Part shown: in pieces, positions 23,078 to 37,300 of the stretch
Numbering within the stretch: position 1 is the first letter of the stretch
How the letters are laid out: every line of letters starts with the position of its first letter
Source of the DNA: Stichopus chloronotus
Taxonomy: Eukaryota > Echinodermata > Holothuroidea > Aspidochirotida > Stichopodidae
Length of the DNA: 64,000 bases
Assembly (NCBI GenBank): GCA_021234535.1
Contig: CM037830.1
Span: 6,546,170-6,610,169, forward strand
Direction: 5' to 3'
Notes under the pieces: generated by a model
Seen by the model: only the letters and a program-made list of their open reading frames with translations
The model's database searches: none
What the model was told of the DNA's origin: nothing
Position numbers and translations under genes: made by a program

Positions 23078-24113
23078 TTTCTTTTCTCTGTCCTCGCAAC
23101 TGGAGACGTTGAACCAGGCTGCATGCAAAGAACTACTAGAGAGTACTAGTAAGTGAACACTAGCTGTGAGGGTTAGACGGTTGACCCTAACATTTTAAAG
23201 AGAGAGAGTAGGAAGGATTAGTGGATACTGTTAATGCGAAGAAAAGGGTCGAATGTCCTCGGGAAAACTGAAGAACACAAAAACACTGTACGATCCCCTG
23301 CCTAGGAACGGGAAGAATCGGTATTGTAAGGCCCGTAAAAGCCTACAACCTACGTATACATAGATACCTACAGCGTTATATGCTAATAAGAAACTGTGCA
23401 TACGTGAAGTTTACAGACAAATATTTGTAGTCTGTGACCGCGTAAAGATCGACCCACTTGAGCTGTCAGGCATATCTGAAGAACAATTTATTGTTAGATG
23501 ATCATAAATTTCTATAGGCCTTTGATAGATCTATTGGTAAATAAAGAAACTGCCATAGCAAAGTGTGCACGTATCAGTAATTTTTTTCTATGAGGAATTG
23601 TTCAAAATTTGCAACATGTTTGCGTCTTCCCGCAGTTACAATCAAATTTAGGTTCATCAGTAAAACGTTAAAAAAACAAAAGAGAGAAAAGAGAGAGGTT
23701 CTCATGATCACAAGAAAACCTGAAAAAAGAAAAAAATAAAATGGATAAAGGGAACTGGGAAATAAAAAGACCAATATTTTCAGTTATACTAACGACACAA
23801 AACATCAACGGAACCGATTTACAAACTGAATGCTGGTGGTTTTCCCTGAGTTGCACCTCAAATTTGAAATCTGTAAATTCAGTCAGTGTCTTAAAAACAT
23901 ATTCTCAATGGCAACCTTCAAATTAGCGGGCCTGACGATAGGAGGTAATGTCGTTAACTGTGATCTAATGATGAGTAATGATATCAACTATGACTTCACA
24001 TATCGCTTATACAGTATCATACAAAGGTGGAACTGGGCATCACTCGTTCCAGTCATTTCCCCTCCAAGTTCTCGGACTGAAATGGGACTAAGCGTATGAA
24101 ACATATCCCATTT

Positions 24114-24255
24114 TCACACTTCATAGACGTGATGTCCCAGCAGTCCGGTGTTGAACAAATCAATCTCACCAAAAGAGGGCGCTCTATAGAATTCATTTTT
24201 CATCTTCAAGAAGACTTGAGCGTCTTCAACAGACTGTAAATCTAGGTCCTTGGCA
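24114..24255 (-). CDS. Orphan terminal coding exon of an unidentified gene
   Basis: A strong acceptor (TTTTTGTCTTATTTACAG|TGCC) precedes a phase-2 exon of 142 bp. It encodes AKDLDLQSVEDAQ, continues through FYRAPSFGEIDLFNTG and ends HHVYEV before TGA. The amino-acid composition is that of a folded protein rather than random AT-rich DNA. I do not recognise the family. A minus-strand AATAAA at 23487-23492 could be its polyadenylation signal. It lies upstream of the P450 gene in the same orientation and is not part of the P450 reading frame. The preceding exons should lie above 24256 on the minus strand; none could be assigned with confidence. Confidence 0.6.
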
Positions 24256-26366
24256 CTGTAAATAAGACAAAAACTCCCATGTTTTAGAGCGCAAATTAAT
24301 TTAGGAAACACTCTAACATGGAAAGTCAAAAGGTTTTCAACATGAAAAGGTATGCACAAATAAGTACCACGTATATCTTTATACGATATCTTGACAAATC
24401 ATGACCGTAGTAATCATGATGGAGGTGTCGCAGTTATACACAATTACTAGTTTATTATACACATGATTACTAAGAGATCGTATTGCTCCAGAGACCAAGA
24501 TGCCGTATAAAGAAGATTGCAGTTACATATTTATCCACTGCTTGATTTATTTCACACTCCGAATGGTTCCCCAAGACCCCCCCCCCTCCCCTATGACCCT
24601 ATTATCTGTCTCAAACTTCTTCATGTGGTTTTTAACTTAGGTCAGTAGTTTTGCCCATCATATATCGTGCATGCTTTAAATATCATCGTGGCCTCTTCAG
24701 TACCAGTCCCCCTAAGATAAGTCAGTTGAATTGTGAAATGAATTATCTTAGCAGTCCCCCAGCTAGAACGTTCTCTTTCACTGTTGGCATTATTCCAACA
24801 AGCATGAAGGCCTTGCGAGCTACCACCTACTTTAAACACAGGCTTCACTCTAAGGCATCTTCTCACGATGTAAAGTCCCTCTTGGCGTTGTGACACAATA
24901 TATTGCAGTTACAAATATAAATACATTTGACCAGTTATTGCACGAAAAGGCTTTATTCAGGCAATGGTTAGGACAACGATCAACTGAGGTATATGTCTAA
25001 AATTACGGTGCCCAGCCAGACTTCGTATAGCAACTTCACACTTCTTTCTGGTTTCCATTCATATGGTACGAAAACATTTTTGTACTTTTGCTATGTGTTT
25101 AAACAATTTGTTACTTTTTAACGTAATACATTTTTACTGTTTGGAAATGTGATGCTAAATAAAAGTGGAATGAATGACTTCACATAATTAAAAATGACCT
25201 TTTCCAGTTTCTATCTATGAAACATGTTCGCCTTCCCAAAAAGAAAATTGTGGAACCTTACAGAGAAAAAATTTTCCTAGAGTGTATTATCCCGACCTTC
25301 GAAAATAAGTTGAACTGTACATATGATTTTACACCCCTGTCATTGTCAAACAGTCCACCTCGTACTTCATTCAGTGAATCATTTCTTCACGATTAAGTAC
25401 AACAGATGGCGCCATTCTGGAACTTCACTGAAGCGTTTGTCCAGATCTTGTCATCACCATATAATTTCTAATTTCCTCAGCAGCACTTGGAAGATATTGC
25501 TTGAGGCAAGACGACGACAGTGAGGCCGGTGGGAAGGGGCATTTAAACAATCCCTCTTTGCTGTTGGTTTACTCCAAGTAACCACAATACAGGTATGACT
25601 AGGTGAGAGCAAGTAACTGTCGCCATTTCACGTAATACTGAGTAGTCCACGAAACAGTTACTTGTCCGTAACCAAAGTTACTGTTTTCTCGGAACACAAC
25701 TTCAAGAAGAGCTGATATTAAAGGTGAGACCTTAGAGAGTTGCAAGAGGGGGGGGGGGGGGCTGGAACCGGGAGACAAAACTTCAGAAATCTCTTATGAG
25801 GGTCTGTAAAAACGTAGAGCAGGTGAGGAATGGAGGAAGGCTGAAGTAAAGTTGGGACCTGGTGAAAATTGCAGACTCAAGCCTGTAACAATTCACAACA
25901 GGAATAAGCAGACTTTTTACGTTATTTTAAGAAAATATAGCAATAAGCATAAAACTTCATGAAGCTTTGATTTGCCCAATGCCACCGTCGATCTTTAGTT
26001 GTTCGTTTATTTTGCATTAATTGCACGCGGCCTGATTTCAATTTTGCTATTGAGAGACCTCAAAGCCTTACGGCGGGTCTGTCCATTAAAGGCCCACTTT
26101 ATATTCAAATACACGGACAAACTAGTTGAGCATTTAGAAATACATGGAGGTTTCATTCAAGCTTTGAAGACCAGGTTATTGTTGGTAAAGTACCGAATGC
26201 CAATTTTACTCTATTCTACCCTTTTTTGAAACAATTTTTGCGAAGTTGAGTTAGTTTGCATATGTCATTTGGTGTTTACCGTAGGTATAAATATGACATG
26301 GAGAAGGTGGAAATGGGCCTATATAAATAATATCTAATCTAACCTCATGGAATAGATTTATAGAGG

Positions 26367-26470
26367 TTAAAGGAATTGGCCACTGAAGGCAATTAGGAGG
26401 AAAATATGATTTCTTTACCAGTAAAATCCATATCTCAGTAGCATTGACAGTGCAAAGGTTCTCTAATTGT
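26367..26470 (+). repeat. Element end TTAAAGGAATTGGCCACTGAA
   Basis: The terminal 21 bp and a subterminal block (GTAAAATCCATATCTCAGTAG) match, in inverted orientation, the segment ending at 31554 (rc TTAAAGGGATTGGTCACTGA and GTAAAATTCATATCTCAATAG). The two are ends of one MITE family or of one larger element. Confidence 0.6.
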
Positions 26471-29143
26471 TAAACGTATGTTGCACACAGTTCTTTAATG
26501 GATCGAAATAGTGTATTGCCTGAAAGCATTCAGTTTTGTTGAAAATTATGAATCTGCCATTCAGCACCACCTTTCTTTTTTCAACAAAATGTCTGGCATT
26601 ATGTTGGTACCAACATTCTTCTGCTTTAAAGAGAACAACTTTACTTTTGCCATTAAAATTGACACAGATCTACACTGAAACGGTTGGGTACGAATGCCTT
26701 CTAAACTGTTGGGTGAATTTAAAAACGTTCATACGAAGGAGGGCATTTTTTTAATCAACTTGGTTGGGTACATTTTACCCAACAGCTTAGCAGGAGGCAT
26801 ACGTAATCAACCTGGGTAAACGTTTACCCTCAATATTTTTTAGAGTGAACAATGAGTCTGTGCATGTCAGAACTCATCGTAAACGTAACAACAACTAGGT
26901 TTGTATATATCCAGAATCTTTTGATCTTTTTTAGCAGTTTTGACAGAAAGGGAAATGATACCATTAGAAAAATAAAACGTCTTGTATGTTTTCAATATAC
27001 CGTATACTCAGTGAACACACAAAAAAAAAAAAACTGAAGCAGGTTCGCGATTGTAGGTGGGTTATCTCAACCCCAGACATTTTTGAAAATTGATATGCAA
27101 AATGATACCACTTCGAGAACTCCTTGGTCTTATTTGACACCGCAGTATATAGCATTTTTGGCAATTTTTCTTTCAGGCAAGGGAAGATTTTGTAGGGGGC
27201 TACACTCGTTGAGAGTGAGGGCGGTCGCTATTCCAGGAGGGTCTTAGGTTTTAGTGGGAAAGGCCATCCCTTCCCTCCCCCCTTCTTACGATACATGTAA
27301 AAGGAGCCACGGTTTTCAATTTGTTTTCGTGCAGTTTCTGAACCTTTCTCATACTTTCTGAATGAATCGAACCTTTTGGAAAGGAAAACGGTTGGTGAAT
27401 TTGGTTTTCATTGTTTATGGACACTGGATATGGATGGTGTAGGTCGCCTTTTCAACATCATTCATACACATTGCATTAGGATTTAGATCTTAGAAATGAG
27501 TTACATATTATGCTTCTGAGTAGTATTGCTACATACTCAACCACGATTCTTCATCAGGCAGAAAAGTCAAAACCAAAATACATCGTCATCATCTGTTGAG
27601 GGGAATGGTCAATGGGCCATCTACCTCATTTAAAATACGAGCAGAAGAAAACGACATTTCGTCATGCACATTTTGTGACCACGCTAACGACGTCGATTCG
27701 ACGACCTCCAATCACTACCCGACATCAGTCCGACCAATTGGAGGCAAAGCCGAAATCCAACCAATGTCAAAATGTCATACAGGGTGCTGGGGCTAATCCT
27801 CTGGCCCTTTCACAGGATGGCTTTTACATCAAACTATATCTGAACGCGATCAGATTCCAAACAACTAGCTTAGATTTTATATCCTGTAAAATGTCGCCAT
27901 AACAGCTACACGATCGCATTCATGCAGTTCTGATATCAGAGGGCTTATATAGTTGCGAGGATTGGTCAGGGTTGACAAATGTTTAATTGTCATGTGATGC
28001 TGGTAGGCTCAATTTTCGTATTCATTAATTCATTTCATATGGTTTTACTACGTATGCATACAAACCTCGAAGAAACATTAAAGACTTACCATGCAATCTT
28101 TCACATGTATGACGTAAGGTCACTGGTTAGAGGCAGCACTACACCAGACCGGGAATGCGCAGAAGTTTCAATTTGTCATCATGCTTGTCAATGATAGGAC
28201 CACTGAATTTTAATGTGCTAGGACAGTGTGATTCTATTCATTGCCAAATACAGGGACAAATTCCACGCCGTTAGTACTTGTATTTAGTACTTGCTTCCCA
28301 CGCCTGGCCGTTGGCTTATGTTTGATCCATCTCGGTCAGTAGAACTTCCAATAGTTGCTGGTCTGTAACTCTTGAGCAGAGGACCTAGATTTATGCGTTA
28401 TCGTCGTAGCTCAAAAATATACCCAGTCTTTTCTGCGCAGCACTCCAATCACCCAGACAGAGTATTGTAGATGGCGTCAGGGCGAGGACGTTTCGACGTT
28501 TGAACTTTGGGTTTTGCACTGTTACGAAAACGCAATGAAAGTAAAGTACATAGTGTACACAAACCGTACTTCACACCGAATAATGGATTGCATTACAAAA
28601 TCCTCTAATGGCGCAGAAAAATGTGTCATGTGTAGGATGAATGCTAGACTGCGTAAAATAGCGGATGTATGAGGGCATGTTACATATTTGAGCTTTAGCT
28701 AGCGTACACCACTTTGAATTCTACAAGAAATAGGTGGGAGACGTGTGGTTCAAGTGTTGCAGACAGTCTTTTGGATAGAAACCTATAAATTTAAGCACCG
28801 AAAGTGAAAAGTGTATGGAAGTAATGTGATTAACTTCTTAAAAGTCATACTCAATGTCTTGTCTATTGTAATGGGCCCCCAAACAGTAGTGAGGTGGGGT
28901 GGGGTGGAGTGGTAACGGAATCCCCAGCCACACCGTCACTGTTTACTTATATTAAACTGATTCCCTTCTCTCGTTGCCGAATGAGAGTAACTTTCCGACT
29001 CGAGAATAGAAACAGAGCTATCGTAATAATATTTCAATTGAGTCTGTAATTAAAGTAGCAAAACTACCACGTAATATCCGACAAGATCTTGTTTCTACCA
29101 CATCGGATCCAGTATTCGTGAATCACTCGTCACCGATTCTTGA

Positions 29144-29162
29144 AGAGAGAGAGAGAGAGAGA
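29144..29162 (+). repeat. (GA)n microsatellite
   Basis: About nine AG/GA dinucleotide units in a row in intergenic sequence. Confidence 0.9.
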
Positions 29163-31439
29163 TGCAACAGGAATAAGATCGACACTAACATAATTTGCTG
29201 GCTGGTGGAATACAGCAAAATGTGCCAGTGCCAAACTCAATCCTGAGCGGAGAAAGCCAATGGTCTATGTTTTTCTTTAATCTTCGATACCCGACGTCCA
29301 CACGGTAATGCTGGCAATATCATCATCAAAACTGTTTTCATTCTATCGTTCAATACCGCCCTCTCTAACACGCTCGACTCTTTTGTTGTATTTCATTGTC
29401 CGTGTGAATGGACACGTTGACTTGGACCTTTCTGATGAAACAAATTGAGAGGAGCATAATTGATATTTCATCCACAGGACTCCAATACATATTACATCTT
29501 CATATTTATATGAAAAAAAAACAGAAGAAAAACATCAACATTTGATAACAGAAATGAAAATCATACCGTAAACAGTCTCCTAAATGTGTTGGTTTCATGT
29601 GCAGCAAGTATGAATGTATAGCAAAAGAGACTTCTAGCTCTCGGTGAGCAATTTATTTGACACGTCTTTAACACGAGCAAAGTTTAAATAACACCTCACG
29701 CTGCTCTCCGGGAGAAGCGTTCTTTTCCGATAGATGCAACACCTACAATTTTCAATATATGCATCAAATCGTTAGGTGCCGCGTATGCCCTACGGTTAAA
29801 AGGACCTCAAATGCTTGGAAAGCGCCGCAAATACGAAGCAACATGTGCTCGAAGCCCCCCCCCCCCCCCCCACGCACAAACAAAAATGAAACCTTGTAAG
29901 TTATGATGCTGTGAGCAAAATCAATAGTTTTCTGAAATTCTGAAATGAAATACAATTCAAAGGCAATACAAATACGAACTATTTTAGTTCTGCTTTAAAA
30001 ATGTTATGCAGACTATTTTCTTGTGAAATGCTATGGTCATAGAGTACGCACTCAATGTAGAATGCAGCATTATATCCCACTCAAAAAAAAAAAGGTAAAA
30101 GAAAGAAAAAAAAGGGGGGGGGGGTTCTTTAAAGGATGATAGGCAGTGTGGAAGACATCTTAAAATTTAATTAACTAAGCTCCTTTAACGTTTGTTGTAT
30201 TTGATTCACTCGTGCAAATTACACTGAAATTTTATTTTTATTTTGTTACCCGATGAGAATTACATAGACAAAAGCAGTACCACAAACAAACCAGAAATAA
30301 AATGGCGACAGAAATGTGGCCTTGAAGAATATACCTTCTCTATCCCGTAGGAAAACCCTTTGCTGTTGGACTTAAACGCATATACATATTGGTACAGGTT
30401 AAGTCGACGTTCTATTCCCGATCCAAATAATGGTATTTCCCTCTCTGCTTGTACATTTATTACATATATCGCAATTTTCATCATTAATCGACTGGCCTCA
30501 CAAAAAAATTTCTACTCCAGAAAAGTTGGTCTCGGAGGATTAGAGACCGGCCGTCATATTGGTCATAAAACATGCAAAACCACCAGATAAACCTTTCGTC
30601 CAGTCATTCACGCGTAAATTGCATTTTATTTGCAATTTAACTTAACGATTTAGCTTCAGACAGGGAAAAAGAACTGGATCGAAGTGGTCTAAAAATTGAA
30701 ATTTTGATGATGTTCTTTCTGTTAAAGATTCAAGTTTTACAGAGACGTTGATGCAAAGTGTCTTACACGCATTTTCCCCAAAGGTTGATACAGTGTAACT
30801 GTCTTTACTGTACATGAAAAATACTGTTAAATTCCATATTGTACTGGCAGACTTTTGCAATTCTCACGCAGACTTCCATACTTCCTCGAGTACAATTTCG
30901 CCAGAAATCTGTGAGCCTCATGATACTATGCATGGCACAATGGATGTGATGGTCCAATTCAAAATTGGGGGAATCAGACTTGTGAACAAAAACTGTACGG
31001 GGCCTTTAAATACATATTTTACTGACAATTGAAGAGTTTCTTAAATGAAAGAGAATAACTTCCCATTTCGGGTATGGCAAACCCATGCAATGAATTATCT
31101 TGTTTCTAACCCAGGATATTGCTGTTTGAAGAAAGAATTCTCCGGTTAACAGATTTCCAGTTGTCTAAGGTTACCAAAATGCCATGTAACAATGGCAAAC
31201 TCTTGTAAGAAGTGTTTTTCTTTGGAATTGTGACCCTCATTTGACCTTCAAATTTCACACATGTGAATATGTAGATTGGGAATGTTGTACATTAATCTGA
31301 AAATATTCTTTAAGTTAAGGTCATACCTCATAACCTATTGTAATGTTTCTTTTCAGACAGTCAGGATTTATAAGGAAACACCATGTAGCTGTGCCTTGGT
31401 GACATCACGAGTGCCTGATTACGCAATGTGCCATTTTGA

Positions 31440-31554
31440 AATTCATATTTTCCGCACCGCACATGCTATTGAGATATGAATTTTACCAACAATGAGAGAA
31501 CAATATTCCTAATTTTATGAAACATCATTTTCGTTCAGTGACCAATCCCTTTAA
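31440..31554 (-). repeat. Inverted partner of the 26367 element end
   Basis: The minus-strand terminus TTAAAGGGATTGGTCACTGA is flanked by TTAA-type sequence and followed by subterminal sequence homologous to 26440-26470. The 5.2 kb between the two ends has no transposase. Confidence 0.6.
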
Positions 31555-34144
31555 CAATATGCTTGAACAGCATTTGTGTTTACTCGCGGAACCAGCTTAG
31601 AGCGCTGAAACAATTAAACAATTAAGAGGTGAACTAACTAAAAAGGTCTCATTGAAAATTACAAATAGTGCAACACACGCAAATGTCTCTTTTGGCACAA
31701 CACGCACAAGTGTACGGACTCTAAAAACTAAAACATACTAACGCCACTAATTTAGCTGTCAGTATTACGAGAGACTGAAATTACATAAAATCTCAACTTC
31801 CAGAACAGTAGTAATGCGAGCCAAATACAGCTTACAAAATCGAAATTAACCTACCATGCTGGCACCCTCACATTTTTTTTTCTTGTCTCAACTAGACAAA
31901 CATTCAGTCAGCATACGGCAATTTGGCATTTCCCTTCCATTTCTTGGCAGTATGTTGTACAGCACGTTTTTAAAGAAGAATAATTTTACCCAGGGCGAAA
32001 GGATATGGTTCTTGCAAAACAGCTTGGTGTTCTATTTTACTATTGTGTCTCTTTAATTGTAACCAAATCTGTGTTGAAAATAGTTTATGGAGTTTAAGCA
32101 GTGAACCGAGTAGGTCGTGGGGCCTCAGTTTGACCGGGACTTGGAAGGATTAGCGCATTTTAAGTGTTGAATAAAATTAAGTTCAGAATATGGGTTAACA
32201 ATAACCCAATGGCATAATCAGAGGACAGATTTATGACAGAAATTTAGGAGAGTATTGACACTTTATACCAGAATACGACGGGAATACGAGGCCACCAGAA
32301 TAAGAGTTCTACTCTATTCTTAGAACAATGTTTTGCAATGCCGACGTCCAATTGTCCAACCAACCTTTAGACATTCATTCAGAATAAACAGTTTAAGCAC
32401 CATCCTTGTCACTTTTTTGTTACACAAAGTTTCCCGAAATTCTGGTATGTTATGATGTTCGGAATGTTCTTAGTAGTATGCTTAGAGAGTAACCCATCCA
32501 CTGTAGGCAACTTACCTGTTACGTCCACTCAAAAGAATTTCCTAGTGGCACTGCCTAATTCAAATAAGTTGTACCTGTCTGAAAATATAATTGTCTTTGA
32601 GGACGGTGTGTATAACCAACAGAAAATGTTATTACCCTGTGGCAAAGTATGATGTTTACAAAGTTACCCGGCTGGCCAAATCGAGTACAAAATGTGACCA
32701 ATAGAATCTGTGAGAATGTAATTGATGCAAAGACATGTTATTATGTGGTTTACACGATCATTTTTTTCATAAATGTAAATACGACATTAATTTGATCATT
32801 AATTACCATTGACCACAGATCCAGTAAACCAATTGATGATAACGCCATTAGTTCCTGCCTAAGTAAACTAAGGATAAGTTCGAACTTTTGAGGTTACCAG
32901 TACCACAGGACAACGTACTACGTAAGAGAGTATATGAAATGTTACTCACATCATGTATACATCAAATACAATCGTTTTGAAAATGTCTTCTAACTCATTT
33001 GATTAAAATTTGATATTGTTAATAATGAAGTATTAACATATTACATGAAAATCCGTAGTATGTAATGTGAAGCTTTAAGATATAAATCACTTATGTTTTG
33101 TCCACACTTGTGTGGTGTCTTGGTCGTCGTAGAATAACTTCCCTTTGAGTTCTGATCAAAAGTTGTGAAATGGATGCCCCTTTAGCAATTAGACATACAT
33201 GGAAGACGTTACAAGAGAGATTTCCATAAAATACAAATTTTGGGAAGAAGTAAAATAAGCTGGATGACGCCAGCTAAGCTAAATATCGTCACGTTCTCCT
33301 TTTAGAAAAAAAAGGGGTTAATCTGTAAGTGATACATCTTCTGAAGATGAATACACTTTGAAACTGCGACCTTATGTTATAACCACTAAGAACAAATGTA
33401 CATTTATGTATTTTAATAACGTACCAGACACATACATTTGTAGAATCATCTATCACACCAGTTTAGGTCTTTTCAAGAAAATTTTGCAAATCATGAAATA
33501 TTATGGTTTCGTGCAATCGGTGTGATATGAACCACCTGTCCATTTCCACTGCAAGAAGAGACCGGTGGTGCATGATGTAGACCATCACAAATCCAGACAC
33601 GCATTAACGGCTCATTTGTCGGATATGAAACCTTTCCTACGACCGTCGCAATTCTTCTGAAAACCAAATTCTATGTCTTGGGAGACCACTTAGGCCTATA
33701 TGCATTACAATAAACGAGTTTGTACCACCACTGTGAGTTATGATACACAGTCATGTCACAATGTATAGAGCCTTCAGCGCTATGCATTTACTACAACTTC
33801 TCTATTCCACACGTCTAACTTTCATTCAGTATTCTACACGAAGGATTAATCAAGAAAATTGTTAATATATTCTGCCTCAAGGTGACCAATATTTTGAAAT
33901 TGCCATACCTCAAAGTCTTGCGAAATGGTGTCCAGTGTAGTCAACAATTCCACACAGACGAATGAGCTCTATCGTCTACTAAGTGTACGTACAACCTCTC
34001 AATACGCTGCTCACTGTGAACATCGTCCATGTGATTTTTTCCGCATGCATACATACATTCTGTGTTTATGTATGTATAGTTCGTAACACTGTTGATGTAG
34101 GCTTCTACGAAGCTCGCAATCGAGTTAACGCAAAACCCTGTTAG

Positions 34145-34395
34145 GCCCACGTGCGCCTCGTTGTTGAGCGTCTGACTGATATGTTAGAGAATGGCTACAG
34201 AAGGTCGCGGAAACTTGGAGGCTCTATCGGCCATGGTTTTATCATGTTCGAAAGAAACAAGCGATACTTCTCGACGCGGCTGATTGAATTTCCGACAGAA
34301 GAGTGTCGAGATGACCTGATGAATATTTTAAGAGAAAAAGAGGGGATTTACGAGAAGAAAAACATCGTGCCAAGATACGTGATTGTCCTGACGAG
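34145..34395 (+). CDS. Candidate internal coding exon, unidentified
   Basis: The open segment is bounded by CCCTGTTAG|GCCCAC and ACGAG|GTAACA and encodes about 83 residues. It includes VRLVVERLTDMLENGYRRS, FIMFERNKRYFSTRLIEF and EKKNIVPRYVIVLT. The mixed charged and hydrophobic composition looks like a real protein segment and differs from the surrounding AT-rich translations. An alternative acceptor at 34199-34200 would shorten it. I do not recognise a domain, and no partner exons were found on the plus strand. Confidence 0.35.
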
Positions 34396-37300
34396 GTAAC
34401 AAACTGTACTTGACCGTTGAAGCCTGGCGTTTTGTTTGTAAGAACTGAGAGCATGCATGTTACTGAAGAATTTAACGCTTGGTGACCAAAACAGCTGAAC
34501 GAAAGTCTTGGAAAAGGAGCAGGAAATATACGAAGAGACTTTTCCCAGAAATGTATTGTTGTAACCGCTGTATACTCATTTTGTAAGTTGCATACATTCA
34601 ACTATATGTTCCTTCCTAACTGTGGACGAATTCACATGTAAAAATTTTAAAGATGATACGTAACTGCAGAAACGGGATCGTCGACATTTTGCAAGACCCA
34701 TTTGCAAAATGACTGGTAGCTGAGTACAGTACTAAGATGTCCTCCCATAGTATTATGCCTGCAGTGGAGTAACACGTAGAGGGGGGGGGGGGGGGTTGAT
34801 TCCCTGGCCAATGTCTCCCCTACCTCCACCAAATAAAAACCGAAGAAAAATATTAGCTAAAACTCAAAAGGCCAGAGAGACTGAAAAGTGCCATTTTCTG
34901 GAAATCAGGAATTTTGATCTAAACATTCTCTCAACTGATGACGGCGCTCCACTCAGATGTCACTACTACTTGCCCCCTCCCTCCCCCCTTCAACCCTTTG
35001 ATCTAATCCCACCAAACTGAAAGAATATGGTTACGCCACTGCATGTTGGAACTATGCCTGTGTCACAAAACGGGGCGCCACCGACCACGGCACGTAACAA
35101 ACACAAAATTTTGTTCCGACAAAATGTATACCTGTAAATAATGATGTGATGTGTTTGTTTGAAAAATGTCTGGAAGTGACATTTCTATTGAACATCTTAT
35201 TCATATTTATAAGCCAACATGCCCAACTTTTATGTTTATCTGCATGCAGTGACGTATTTTAGGAAGAAAGTGGGACAGTGCAGCCGCTCCCCTCCCAGTT
35301 AGCAAAAGAAAAAGGGGACAGCTGCCCCGGAGGTCAGCCGCCCATGACATCGGAGGCCCCTTGAAGGTGTTATAATATTATAAGCGTACGTAGCTGTAAA
35401 ACAGGCAACCAACATTTCACATTTCAGATGGGAAATGACGTCAGATTCTAATTTAGACAATGGACAACAACAAATATTCAAACTCATTAAATTAAAAGCT
35501 CCTAATCTTTCTGAATAAAAAACAAGCTTTATCTGTGTTTTTTCTTCCCAACCCGCTTGCTTTCTAAAAGCATACAATATAATAGTGATGGAAACAACCG
35601 TACAATGAAGATTCATAATAGTATAAAATATCGTATTATTTAACTAGAATTGATAAAAATAGACAAATCCATCCAAGGGAGCTGATATTCCTCCCAAAGC
35701 AACATCATATATTATTTTTTGTATTTCCAAATAATTCGTCCAGTAATTAATAGTGCAGTTATAACTGGAAATAATCTTGTTTTTATTTTTTCAACTGAAA
35801 TATGAATCCAACAATACAAATCATATTTAATATATACATGTGCGAAGCCACCCTCGGACAAAAACATCGAAAATATCAGCATTGCTGAAAACATTGTCCA
35901 AGAAGCTCGAATTCCTGGACCCAAATCACAATAAAAAAAAAGCAAATGTTAAATTGTTTCGAGATGTAGCAAGCAAAATTGCACGCATTTGATGGAACAA
36001 CGCCAATCTTATACAGATAGTGGTTTTTGACGAGCTGACCGACCATATTGAAACCAGCGAATGTAAACAACTACTGGAAGTAAACTGAACTACAGTAATC
36101 AATAAATAGTCCATTCTGCGATTATGATATTGGACCGTTCCGCCCATTTGAGATAGCAAAACAAATTTACAATCAAAATTACCCATAGCCAATAGACATT
36201 AATAAAGCTGTTAATTATGTATATAAACTACTAAAAATTACAAGAACCAGTAATGTTACGCAGTCTAGCTTTGACAGATTGAAGGAGGCCGTAGTATTGC
36301 AAAAAAATGGGTCTTTATGGAATACTTCTCAGACAAAAGAATCAAGGAAAATTTTCTTTATCATCAAACAAATTACTGAGAGAAAAGAACACCCCCGACT
36401 AATTGGAAAATCACCTATTATACGAGGAAGGTATTCCACATTTGCAAATCACTAATTAACGAACTCTCCAACAGAGAATTTAAAACAAATATTCAAGTAG
36501 AGATAGGTGTCCAGAATAGATTATGTACACATCTTTCAAACTGGCTTAATCCAATGATCAACATTTTTTGGTAAAAATCAACGGCAATGCCATATTTCTC
36601 AACAAGAATACAAGCAGACAAAGTTGCAAACTTGTGGAGAAATCTTTCAAAAGTGGAGACCTTTAAAGTGATACAATGAAGGGACAGATTCACCATTCTG
36701 AAGTCTTGGTATGACTTGCAAATCTGATTATACGGCGAATTTTATCCTGTTTGGTTTTTACACAAGGACAAAAAGCAAACAAATGTATAACGAAGCTGAT
36801 TGGCAATGCATAGGACAATAAGATCCCTAAACAAATCATTTTTAGATATTTCAGTAAATTGAACCATCGTCCTAACTGTCATGTACATCACTATTTCAGC
36901 ATTCTGTTAAAAATTGTAAAGCTTGGGTCACATAGAAATTGTCGTATTTTTTTCATATAAAAATAAAATTCAGTTAGCATAACTGCTTTACATTTTAAAT
37001 GGATAGAAGCGGCAGTTCGGATTTACTCAGGATAGTTTTGCTAGGTTAAAAACCTATAACATGGACACTGAATTCCACTGCAGAAAGTATGCACATTGCA
37101 TGTTATTACAATCGGCTCTAGGTAAAAGAGTGTGCTTGTTTTACTTCAGTAGCAATATATCACTATACTTTTTAAGTCTTCCACACGTCAAAAAAATCTT
37201 AGTTTCATTTATATTATTAACTACATCACTTCACTATTTGTATTATGATGCAGAAAATAATTCACTAGCTTAATATGAAATAAGTAAAATACGTAGTTGT

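Larger units (their letters stand above)
24256..34144. other. Long intergenic or intronic stretch
   Basis: No exon could be supported. It holds the 26367 and 31554 element ends, the GA microsatellite and G/C tracts. It may be intron of the gene whose terminal exon is at 24114-24255. Confidence 0.5.
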
